Assembly (NCBI GenBank): GCA_964419545.1
Contig: CAYQQU010000049.1
Location: 1 to 43,715 of the forward strand
Source of the DNA: CAYQQU01 sp964419545
GTDB taxonomy: Bacteria; Bacteroidota; Bacteroidia; Chitinophagales; Saprospiraceae
Length of the DNA: 43,715 bases
Reading direction: 5' to 3'
Shown here: piece after piece, positions 26,116 through 34,122 of the stretch
How positions within the stretch are numbered: the first letter of the stretch is position 1
Layout: each line of letters begins with the position of its first letter
Program-made: the position numbers and the translations under genes
Notes under the pieces: model-generated
Told to the model about the DNA's origin: nothing
Database searches by the model: none
Seen by the model: only the letters and a program-made list of their open reading frames with translations

Positions 26116-26868
26116 CTACAGGCTGCGCCCGGTGATCAACTCGTAAAAAGCATCGCGGCGACGGCGGGATACCGGCGCCTCATCACCGTTGGTCATCACC
26201 GCGAAAGTGGTGTTCTCCCGGCGCGTAATCCCGCGCACGGCGTCGATATTGACGATGTGCGACTGGTGGGTGCGGAAAAAGAGGGGCGACGGCAACAACT
26301 GCTCAAACTTGCGCAGGGGCCGGGAGACCATGTAGCGCTCCTTGTTCTGGGTATGGAAATAGGTGTAATTGGCGTCCGATTCCAGATGTCCGATTTCCGA
26401 CAGCTGCAAAATGATCAATCCGTTGCGGGTGGGTAGTGAGAGGCGGTCGAGCCGGCGGGTCCGTAGTTGCTCCTGCAAAGGGTTCAATCGCTCTGCTGTC
26501 GTGAACGGCATGGTTTTAGTGCGAATCCGTTCGACCGCTTCGATGAGGTGCTCGGGATCGATCGGTTTGAGCAGGTAGTGAACCGCATTATAGTCAAATG
26601 CCTTAATGGCGAATTCATCGTATGCCGTTACGAATATCAGGTAGAAATCTCTGTCCGGCAATTGATCGAGGAGGTCGAATCCGGAACCGTCATCCAGGCG
26701 GATATCCAGGAAAATGATGTCCGGTTGCAGTTCGTGAATGACGGACAGGGCGGAAGCAACGCTGTCGGCTTCCCCGGATACCGCCACCTCGGGGCAGTTG
26801 CGCGCTAACAATTTGTCGAGGGCGCCGCGCGCCCTGACTTCATCGTCCACAATCACAGCTCTATACAT
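26116..26868 (-). CDS. LytTR family DNA-binding response regulator
   Basis: A 250-residue response regulator. The start at 26868 (MYRAVIVDDEVRARG) puts the receiver domain at the N-terminus; an open upstream extension is Lys-rich and unlike the family. Asp55 in IIFLDIRLDDG is the phosphoacceptor, with the acidic pair VDDE at 8-10 and the conserved Lys in LLKPIDPEHL. The C-terminal LytTR domain (~145-250) contains GLIILQLSEIGHLESDANYTYFH-type text and FFRTHQSHIVNIDAV, the usual family block. It should receive phosphate from the histidine kinase encoded next upstream (27265-30330), though 396 bases separate the two genes. Confidence 0.93.
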   Translation of the reverse strand: MYRAVIVDDEVRARGALDKLLARNCPEVAVSGEADSVASALSVIHELQPDIIFLDIRLDDGSGFDLLDQLPDRDFYLIFVTAYDEFAIKAFDYNAVHYLLKPIDPEHLIEAVERIRTKTMPFTTAERLNPLQEQLRTRRLDRLSLPTRNGLIILQLSEIGHLESDANYTYFHTQNKERYMVSRPLRKFEQLLPSPLFFRTHQSHIVNIDAVRGITRRENTTFAVMTNGDEAPVSRRRRDAFYELITGRSL

Positions 26869-27264
26869 GTAGCTCCGGATCAGATTATAAAACTGGTATC
26901 TAAATAGTTTTGTTTTTCTTTTGTTCAAACAGCCGAATAATAATTTTTGCCGCCCGAATTTGCAAAATTGTCAACCACGTATCTCGCGGGGCCCGCTACT
27001 TTGGTAGTTTTTGCTTAATCTTGTTGTGTGCATCAATCTGGGTTAACTCATGAATAATCCGGGGCAACTGATTACCAAACGAATAAACGTCGCAGCCACA
27101 GTGCGGCGATGGAGATTAATCGCCATCTGTGTAACTCCTTTTTGGAACACCAAGTGAAGCCCTCGCTAGAAAAGGGATTGGTCAACTTGAAAAAAACGCC
27201 GATCGACGGGCGTGGCCAATCTCTTACCGATTTTCATTACGTCACAGCACACGCGCTCTCTCCC
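26869..27264. other. Intergenic region between histidine kinase and response regulator genes
   Basis: About 400 bases without a convincing gene. It contains a right-arm fragment of the dispersed inverted-repeat element (27048-27064) and a near-perfect 20-bp palindrome at 27108-27127 (GATGG.GATTAATC.CCATC). An open frame from 27109 has no recognisable similarity and runs on into the kinase gene on the opposite strand. Confidence 0.5.
27048..27064 (+). repeat. Fragment of the dispersed inverted-repeat element
   Basis: TCATGAATAATCCGGGG matches the right arm of copy B (CCATGAATAATCCGGGTT) except at its outer bases. It is preceded by CTGGGTTAAC, which equals the left flank and first bases of copy B (CTGGGTTAACCC), so it may be the scar of an internally deleted copy. 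Confidence 0.55.
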
Positions 27265-30200
27265 CTATTTCAGTGCGATTTTCACCAAAACCGCCGTTCC
27301 CCGGGAAGCACCGTCCGGTGTTTTCAGCTCCCTCACCTGTACTTTTTCGGTTGTATCGTTGCGGTCCAGCAATTCGAGGCGTTTCTCGGTGATGGTCATG
27401 CCGACTGATTTGCGAAGATTATTCATACCGCTTCGCCGCCGGGAGGTTTCGATGCCGATGCCGTTGTCGGAAATTTCGACCAGGAGCCGTCCGTTCTCCT
27501 GGGTGTATTTGATTTGCACCAGCCCATTGTTCTGGGTGTCTACCAATCCGTGGAGGATGGCGTTTTCGACGTAAGGCTGGATCAGCATCGGCGGCACGCG
27601 GGTGTCGAAGGTGTCGATATCCGGCGCCACCTCGATGGTGTATTCGAATTTGCCGGGAAATCGCATTTGCTCCAGCGCCAGGTAGTGCTGCAGCAGGTCG
27701 ACCTCCTCCTGGAGCGTTACTTCATTCTGGAGGGAGGCGTGCAGGGCGGAGCGAATCAGACGGGCGAAGCGGGCCAGGTGGCGCGTAGCCCGGTCCGGGT
27801 CGCCGGCGGCGATAAAATCCTGGATGGAATTGAGGGTGTTGAAAATAAAATGGGGGTTGATCTGCGCGCGCAGGGCCGACTGTTTGAGGTCGACCATTTC
27901 TTTTTCCATCCGGCTGCGTTCGCGTTCGCGCGTGGCTTTTTCCTTTTCAAAATTGGCGACCACGCGCTGGTAATCGGCTTCGCGCTTTAACTGTTTGATG
28001 CGCCGCCGGTAGTATCCATATCCGAGCAGCAGGGCGGTGAGGGCGCCCAGCAGGTAGAACCACCAGCGCTTCCAGAGGGGCTTGGCGATGGTGAATGCCA
28101 ACGCCGTGGTCTCGCTCCACTGCCCCGCCGGGTTGGCGGCCCGCAACTCGAAGGTGTATCTTCCCGGCGGTATTTTGGCGTAGTTGAGGGTGCGGCTCCG
28201 GGTGGTCTGCCAGGTTTCCAGCGGGTGCAGGCGGTACTGGTACCGGATGTCGCCGTTCAAAGCGTAGTTGATCGCCAGGAAAGAAAAGTGCAGGTTGTTC
28301 TGGCCGGCGGTCAGCCGGTGGGGAAGGGAAGGGTCGAGCGGCCGGTCGTTTACCGTTATGGTTTCGAAAAAAGGCCGGGGCCGTTCGTGATCGCGGTTCT
28401 CATCCGCCGGGATGGGGATCAGCCCGCGGGTGGTGGCGATCCAGGCTTCCCGGTCGCGAACTTCGATATCGTTGATCTCATTCGACGGCAGCCCGTCGGC
28501 CATGGTAAAGGTGCTCACGGAAAAGCTGTCGGGACTTACCCGGGTAATTCGGTTCAGCCCGTTGAGGGTGCCTACCCAGATATTGGCCTGGGCGTCGACG
28601 TATACCTGTTCTACCATGTCGGCCGTGAGGCCTTCGCCGGCGCCGATCTGGCGAATCCGGTCGCCTTTCCAGAGAATGACGCCGCCGCCTTTGGTGCCGA
28701 TCACCAGGGTGCTGTCGGGCAACTGGTCAATGTCTTCTACTCGCAGGGAAAAGGCAGGATGCGTGGGGGCGGCAGCTTGCAGCCGGTCGTCGCGCAACTC
28801 AAATAAGCCCCGAACGTCGCCGACCCACACCCGCCCGCTCTTGTCTTCAAAGGCGACGAAGACGCGCTGCCGCAAACCCAGCGGACGCGAGTTGTAATCA
28901 ACGACCGCCCCGTCCAGGTCGATTCGGCCGAATCCGTTGAACGAAGCTGTCCACAACCGGCGACCCTGTACTTTGAAGTTCTTGTTGCCCGCTGATATGC
29001 GTTGAAATTCCGTTCCCACCTGTGCGTAAGTGGTCTGCCAGTCGCCTGCTTCTTCCCGGAAATAAAGCCAGAGGGAGCCTTTCCAGAAACGCCGGGCGAC
29101 CGGGTCAAAGTACAGGTCGAATATTTCCTTGTCCTGTTCTGACCGGGGCAGCACCGTGACCGCTTTTCCATCCGGCCGCCAGTAGACGACGCTGCCCCGC
29201 TTACCGCCGACGTACCAGCCGCCGTCCGGATGGGGCGCCAGAGCGGTGATGTGGTCTTCGGGAAAACCGGCCTCCGAGTCGTAGATCCGCCAGTGAGGAT
29301 TGGGGGTGTAAAAGACGCCTTTTTCGATGGTGGTCAGCCAGACGCCGCCGGAGCGGTCCTCGTAGATGTTGGCAATGGTGTACCCGGATAAATAGCGGGT
29401 ATAGGTGTTGTTTTCCAGTGCTTTCAGGCTGGCGTACTGATACACGCCCCCGCCGCTGCGTGCGCCCAGGTATACCGCTCCCGAACGGCTTTGGAAGAGG
29501 CAGGAAGGCTCAAAGTCCAGCTGCTTCGCCCACAGGAGCCGGTCGCCGTCGAAAAGGTACACGTAAGATTCCATAAACAGGAGCAGCCGGCCGTCGCGCA
29601 GTTCGCCGCCGTACTGCCCGCCCGACTGGCTGACGACGACGGGAACCCAGACGGTCCGGAAGGTCCGGCCGCCGTCGGCCGAAAATTCGCACGGGAATTC
29701 CCGCCGCTCGCTGTACCGCTCCCGCCGCCCGGGCGTGAGGTTCGGATCGAACATCACCAGGCTGGTAAACCCGAAGTCAATCACTTCGAAGCCGCCGGCG
29801 GCCGGGCTGGTCAGCAATCTGGACCGGCCGGCCGTATCGATACGGAGAATGCCGGTTTGGTAAAGGCTCCGGTAGATGACGCCGGCGCTGTCGACGGCAA
29901 AGCCGGGACCGCCCAGGTTGTAAATGTCCTGGTCCAGGATGGTCTGGTTGTACCGGTAGGGAAAAATGCTGTCGCGCTCGTATTCGTAATAATACAGGTT
30001 TTCCGACATGGTAACCATCCAGATGCGCCCCCGGAAGTCTTCGTACAGCTGGAAGACGACGTTGTTCTTCAGCCCCTCCTTGGGGCCGAAATTGCGGAAC
30101 TCGTAGCCGTCGAAACGCGAGACGCCGTTGTCGGTCGAGACCCAGAGGTAACCGCGCCGGTCCTGCAACAGGTCGTACGTCTCCGGGCTGGGCAGCCCCT

Positions 30201-30330
30201 GGTCGGTGGTGTAGTGGCGGAAGACGGGGTGGGCGGACTGGGAAGAAAGCGGGAAAGGGAAAAGAGCAAAGCAAAGGACGGAAGCGGAAAGGAAAAAGGG
30301 ATGGAGCCTACGCTTGCTTCTGTTGGGCAT
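27265..30330 (-). CDS. Sensor histidine kinase with two-component regulator propeller (LytS-type)
   Basis: A 1021-residue membrane sensor. The start at 30330 (MPNRSKRRLHPFFLSASVLCFALF) gives a signal peptide; upstream Met codons would precede it with non-family text. The periplasmic part is a two-bladed-superfamily propeller with the typical repeats (TTDQGLPSPETYDLLQDRRGYLWVST, FDGYEFRNFG, DRSGGVWLTTIEKG), followed by a Y_Y_Y domain (LAINYALNGDIRYQYRLHP, PGRYTFELRA). One transmembrane helix at ~756-774 leads to a coiled coil. The His kinase domain carries His827 in INPHFIFNTLNSI and the ATPase N and G boxes (YVENAILHGL, ISDNGIGIET). It should phosphorylate the LytTR regulator encoded downstream. 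Confidence 0.93.
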   Translation of the reverse strand: MPNRSKRRLHPFFLSASVLCFALFPFPLSSQSAHPVFRHYTTDQGLPSPETYDLLQDRRGYLWVSTDNGVSRFDGYEFRNFGPKEGLKNNVVFQLYEDFRGRIWMVTMSENLYYYEYERDSIFPYRYNQTILDQDIYNLGGPGFAVDSAGVIYRSLYQTGILRIDTAGRSRLLTSPAAGGFEVIDFGFTSLVMFDPNLTPGRRERYSERREFPCEFSADGGRTFRTVWVPVVVSQSGGQYGGELRDGRLLLFMESYVYLFDGDRLLWAKQLDFEPSCLFQSRSGAVYLGARSGGGVYQYASLKALENNTYTRYLSGYTIANIYEDRSGGVWLTTIEKGVFYTPNPHWRIYDSEAGFPEDHITALAPHPDGGWYVGGKRGSVVYWRPDGKAVTVLPRSEQDKEIFDLYFDPVARRFWKGSLWLYFREEAGDWQTTYAQVGTEFQRISAGNKNFKVQGRRLWTASFNGFGRIDLDGAVVDYNSRPLGLRQRVFVAFEDKSGRVWVGDVRGLFELRDDRLQAAAPTHPAFSLRVEDIDQLPDSTLVIGTKGGGVILWKGDRIRQIGAGEGLTADMVEQVYVDAQANIWVGTLNGLNRITRVSPDSFSVSTFTMADGLPSNEINDIEVRDREAWIATTRGLIPIPADENRDHERPRPFFETITVNDRPLDPSLPHRLTAGQNNLHFSFLAINYALNGDIRYQYRLHPLETWQTTRSRTLNYAKIPPGRYTFELRAANPAGQWSETTALAFTIAKPLWKRWWFYLLGALTALLLGYGYYRRRIKQLKREADYQRVVANFEKEKATRERERSRMEKEMVDLKQSALRAQINPHFIFNTLNSIQDFIAAGDPDRATRHLARFARLIRSALHASLQNEVTLQEEVDLLQHYLALEQMRFPGKFEYTIEVAPDIDTFDTRVPPMLIQPYVENAILHGLVDTQNNGLVQIKYTQENGRLLVEISDNGIGIETSRRRSGMNNLRKSVGMTITEKRLELLDRNDTTEKVQVRELKTPDGASRGTAVLVKIALK

Positions 30331-30456
30331 TTGGCGTACTTTTGGATAATAAGATAGTGAAATTTCTATGCAACCGAGTTTTTCGAACAGCATAATCAGC
30401 ATTATTATTCCCAACAGCCTTCTGCTGGGGTAAGGTGCTGATGGATATTCCTTACG

Positions 30457-30495
30457 AAAAGCTCCGGCAGATCGCGAATCGGCCGGGGCTTTTTT
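30457..30495 (+). terminator. Strong hairpin with T tract upstream of ileS
   Basis: AAAAGCTCCGGC (30457-30468) pairs over its full 12 bases, with one G-U, with GCCGGGGCTTTT (30482-30493). The loop is 13 bases and the T run continues to 30495. It looks like an intrinsic terminator on the plus strand, but no plus-strand gene lies upstream, and it overlaps the -33 element of the ileS promoter. It may end a small RNA or block read-through. Confidence 0.5.
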
Positions 30496-30524
30496 GTTTG
30501 GAAGCCGGGGGCTGACTATCTTTG
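30492..30524 (+). promoter_or_regulatory. Bacteroidota-type promoter for ileS
   Basis: TTTTG (30492-30496), 20 bases, then TATCTTTG (30517-30524), an exact match to the TTTG / TAnnTTTG pattern. The predicted start lies about 20 bases before the ileS ATG at 30554. Confidence 0.7.
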
Positions 30525-30553
30525 CACATTCTTAAAAACAGCTGTAATCGCCC

Positions 30554-33500
30554 ATGTATAAGGAGTATAAAAACCTGGACCTTCCGGGTATCGACCGACA
30601 AATTCAGCAGTTCTGGAAAGAGAACCGGGTCTTCGAACGTTCCGTGGAACAACGCGATCCGGCCGATAGCTTCGTCTTTTACGAGGGGCCGCCTTCCGCC
30701 AACGGCAAGCCGGGCATTCACCACGTGATGGCCCGAACGATCAAAGACCTCTTTTGCCGGTACCAGACGATGAAAGGCAAACGCGTGGAACGCAAAGGCG
30801 GCTGGGATACGCACGGCCTGCCGATCGAACTGAGCGTGGAAAAAGAACTGGGCATCACCAAGGAAGATATCGGAAAGACCATCTCCGTCGACGATTACAA
30901 CCAAAAATGCCGCGAGACGGTGATGCGGTACAAAGACCTCTGGGACGACATCACCCGCAAGATGGGCTACTGGGTCGACCTCGACAACCCCTACATCACC
31001 TACGAGAACGAGTACATCGAATCGGTCTGGTGGCTGCTTAAGCAACTCCACGATAAGGGCCTGCTCTACAAAGGATACACCATCCAGCCGTACTCGCCCG
31101 CCGCAGGCACGGGCCTGAGCTCCCACGAGCTGAATATGCCGGGCGCCTACAAAGACATCACCGACGTCTCGGCAGTAGCGCAGTTCAAGGTAAAAGGGAC
31201 CGAAAACGAATACTTCCTGGCCTGGACGACTACGCCATGGACCCTGCCCTCCAATACCGCGCTGGCGGTAGGCAAAAACATCGATTACGTCAAAGTACGC
31301 ACCTTCAACCGCTATACCGGCGAGCCGACCCTGGTGATCCTCGCCAAAGACCGCATGGGCGCCTACTTCAGCGAACAACGCCCCGACCTGCAGGGCAGCG
31401 ATATGAAAGCCGGCAACAAACCCGTCCCCTACGTGGAGGTCGTCGCCGAAATGAAAGGCGCCGAGCTGGCGGGCATGGCCTACGAACAACTGCTGCCCTA
31501 CGTCCAACCCGCCAGGCCGGCCTTCCGCGTGCTGCTCGGCGATTTCGTCAGCACGGAAGACGGCACCGGCATCGTCCACATCGCTCCGACCTTCGGTGCG
31601 GACGACTTCAAGGTGGCCCGCGAGAACGATATCCCGCCGCTGGTCGTCGAAGACGAACACGGCCACCCCATGCCGCTGGTCGATAAGCAGGGCAAATTTG
31701 TACCCGAAGTGACCGACTTCGCAGGGCGCTACGTCAAAGACTACGGCCAGGAAGAGGAACGGCCGGTCGACGTCGACATCGTCATCAAACTCAAAGAAGA
31801 GAACAAACTCTTCGTCTCCGAAAAATACGTGCACTCCTATCCGCACTGCTGGCGCACCGAGCGGCCCGTTTTGTACTACCCGCTCGACAGCTGGTTTATC
31901 CGCGCCGCTTCGGTGAAAGAACGCATGTTCGAGCTCAACCGGACCATCAACTGGAAACCGGCCTCCACCGGCGAAAAGCGCTTCGGCAAATGGCTGGAAA
32001 ACCTGCAGGACTGGAACCTCTCCCGCTCCCGCTACTGGGGCATCCCCCTGCCCATCTGGCGCACCGAAGACGGGCAGCACGAGATCTGTATCGGCTCGGT
32101 GGAACAATTGCGGGAAGAAGTGGCTAAAGCCAACGAAAAACTGGGCAAAGACCAGGAGACGCCGGCCGACCTGCACCGGCCGTATATCGATGCGATCGTG
32201 CTCGTAGCGGAAAACGGCGAACCGATGCACCGCGAACTGGACCTCATCGACGTTTGGTTCGACTCGGGCGCCATGCCCTACGCCCAATGGCACTATCCTT
32301 TCGAGAATAAAGATACCTTCGAACAGAAGTTCCCGGCTGACTTCATCGCCGAAGGCGTCGACCAAACAAGGGGCTGGTTCTACACCCTGCACGCCATCGC
32401 AGCGATGGTCTTCGATCAGGTCGCCTTCAAGAACGTAGTCTCCAACGGCCTGGTGCTCGACAAAAACGGCGTGAAGATGTCCAAGCGCCTGGGCAACGCC
32501 GTCGACCCCTTCCAGACGATCGCCGACCACGGCGCCGATGCGACGCGCTGGTATATGATCGCCAACGCCCAGCCGTGGGACAACCTCAAGTTCGACCTCG
32601 ACGGGCTGGCCGACGTCAGCCGCCGCTTTTTCCGCAAATTGTTCGATATCTATTCGTTCTTCGCGCTTTATGCCAATATCGACCGCTTCGATTACGGCGA
32701 AGCCGCCCTGCCCGTCGCCGATCGTCCCGAGATCGACCGCTGGATCATCTCTCTGCTCAACACCCTGATCAAAGAGGTGGACGAAGAATACGGCGACTAC
32801 GAGCCGACCAACGCTACGCGCAAGATCATGACTTTCGTCGACGAACACCTCTCCAACTGGTACGTGCGCCTCAACCGCCGCCGCTTCTGGAAGGGCGACT
32901 ATTCGGAAGATAAGATCGCCGCCTACCAGACGCTTTACGAATGCCTCAAAGCCGTGGCCAAACTTTCGGCGCCCGTCGCACCTTTCTTCTCAGACTGGCT
33001 TTTCCAGAACCTCAACGAGGTGGCCCAACGGGAAAAACACGAATCGGTGCACCTGGTGACTTTTCCGGTCGCCGACGAAGCCGTCATCGACAAAGCACTG
33101 GAAGAACGCATGGCCTACGCTCAGCGCATCTCCTCCCTGGTGCTGTCTCTGCGCAAAAAAGAAAAGATCCGCGTGCGGCAGCCGCTGCAGAAAGTGCTGC
33201 TGCCCGTACTCGACGAGCATTTCCAGGAACAGGTGGAGGGCGTAAAAGACCTCATCCTTTCCGAAGTGAACGTCAAAGAGCTGGAGTACGTCACCGACAC
33301 CAGCGGCATCATCAAGAAGAAAGCCAAACCCAACTTCAAGACGCTGGGACGCCGGCTGGGCAAAAACATGAAGGAAGCCGCCCGGATCATCGCCGGGCTC
33401 GACCAGGCCGAGATCGCCCGCATCGAGCAAAACAACCGCTTTGAACTCAGCATCAACGGCGATACCTACGAGCTGACGCTGGACGATTTCGAGATCACCG

Positions 33501-33841
33501 CCGAAGATATCCCCGGCTGGCAGGTCGCCAACGACGCCGAACTGACCGTCGCCCTCGACCTGCAACTCAATGATGAACTGCTGGCCGAAGGCATGGCCCG
33601 CGACCTCGTCAACCGCATTCAGAATATCCGCAAGGATAAAAACTTCGACGTGACGGATAAGATCCGCATTACGCTGCAAAAAGATCCCGGGATCGTTCCC
33701 GCCGTGGAGCAGTTCGGAACCTACATCCAGGCCGAAACGCTGGCCGAAGAACTGCGCCTGCAGGAAGGACTGCCGGCAGGCGAAGAGATCGAACTGCCGG
33801 AGGAGGTGAGGGTGCGGATCGAGGTGGAGCGGGTTGGTTGA
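30554..33841 (+). CDS. ileS: Isoleucine--tRNA ligase
   Basis: Class Ia aminoacyl-tRNA synthetase that charges tRNA-Ile. It has 1095 residues, the length of the Bacteroidota/eukaryote-like (type 2) enzymes. The HIGH-type motif is in PPSANGKPGIHHVMARTIKD, and GGWDTHGLPIE follows. The CP1 editing domain contains AWTTTPWTLPSNTALAVG and HIAPTFGADDF, so editing of Val-tRNA-Ile should be intact. The second active-site motif is KMSKRLGN. The C-terminal half is the helical anticodon-binding domain (LSNWYVRLNRRRFWKGD). Type 2 enzymes are often naturally less sensitive to mupirocin, which is family knowledge, not shown here. It stands alone between two sensor genes with its own promoter. Confidence 0.97.
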   Translation: MYKEYKNLDLPGIDRQIQQFWKENRVFERSVEQRDPADSFVFYEGPPSANGKPGIHHVMARTIKDLFCRYQTMKGKRVERKGGWDTHGLPIELSVEKELGITKEDIGKTISVDDYNQKCRETVMRYKDLWDDITRKMGYWVDLDNPYITYENEYIESVWWLLKQLHDKGLLYKGYTIQPYSPAAGTGLSSHELNMPGAYKDITDVSAVAQFKVKGTENEYFLAWTTTPWTLPSNTALAVGKNIDYVKVRTFNRYTGEPTLVILAKDRMGAYFSEQRPDLQGSDMKAGNKPVPYVEVVAEMKGAELAGMAYEQLLPYVQPARPAFRVLLGDFVSTEDGTGIVHIAPTFGADDFKVARENDIPPLVVEDEHGHPMPLVDKQGKFVPEVTDFAGRYVKDYGQEEERPVDVDIVIKLKEENKLFVSEKYVHSYPHCWRTERPVLYYPLDSWFIRAASVKERMFELNRTINWKPASTGEKRFGKWLENLQDWNLSRSRYWGIPLPIWRTEDGQHEICIGSVEQLREEVAKANEKLGKDQETPADLHRPYIDAIVLVAENGEPMHRELDLIDVWFDSGAMPYAQWHYPFENKDTFEQKFPADFIAEGVDQTRGWFYTLHAIAAMVFDQVAFKNVVSNGLVLDKNGVKMSKRLGNAVDPFQTIADHGADATRWYMIANAQPWDNLKFDLDGLADVSRRFFRKLFDIYSFFALYANIDRFDYGEAALPVADRPEIDRWIISLLNTLIKEVDEEYGDYEPTNATRKIMTFVDEHLSNWYVRLNRRRFWKGDYSEDKIAAYQTLYECLKAVAKLSAPVAPFFSDWLFQNLNEVAQREKHESVHLVTFPVADEAVIDKALEERMAYAQRISSLVLSLRKKEKIRVRQPLQKVLLPVLDEHFQEQVEGVKDLILSEVNVKELEYVTDTSGIIKKKAKPNFKTLGRRLGKNMKEAARIIAGLDQAEIARIEQNNRFELSINGDTYELTLDDFEITAEDIPGWQVANDAELTVALDLQLNDELLAEGMARDLVNRIQNIRKDKNFDVTDKIRITLQKDPGIVPAVEQFGTYIQAETLAEELRLQEGLPAGEEIELPEEVRVRIEVERVG

Positions 33842-33889
33842 TGTTGCCGCAATGGGAAATTTTCGATTTTAGTGGTGCGGTGGAAATGA

Positions 33890-34084
33890 TCAGATTACTT
33901 TTTTCGTGTAGAGCTTCTCGGTACTTGAATTTTCCAGAAAAGCCGGCGCTCCTTTGTTCTCCCTGATGTGTATTTCTCTTCTTATGCGCCCGCTTTTCAG
34001 GTTGAACTGATACAGCCTGCGAATCCTTTCATCTAGCTTGGCCTCTCTTCCTTCCGGAGTATTGTGAATAACCAAAGTTCTCAA
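33890..34084 (-). CDS. Small open reading frame, doubtful
   Basis: A 64-codon frame with text unlike the antisense of any gene (MRTLVIHNTPEGREAKLDER, then a basic stretch). It fills most of the gap between ileS and the propeller-GAF gene, on the opposite strand. There is no recognisable family, no promoter pattern and no clear ribosome binding site. I list it because it is the only candidate in this 281-base gap. Confidence 0.2.
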   Translation of the reverse strand: MRTLVIHNTPEGREAKLDERIRRLYQFNLKSGRIRREIHIRENKGAPAFLENSSTEKLYTKKVI

Positions 34085-34122
34085 AATTTTTCTAAATTCA
34101 AGCCGTTGCTAACCAGCCGACC

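Noticed and set aside
27109..27408. A 99-codon open frame in the gap before the histidine kinase end
   Set aside because: It has no recognisable similarity and its second half is antisense to the kinase gene's C-terminus.
30452..32848. A 798-codon open frame on the minus strand across ileS
   Set aside because: It is a mirror of ileS, which has all synthetase motifs. High GC content keeps antisense frames open.
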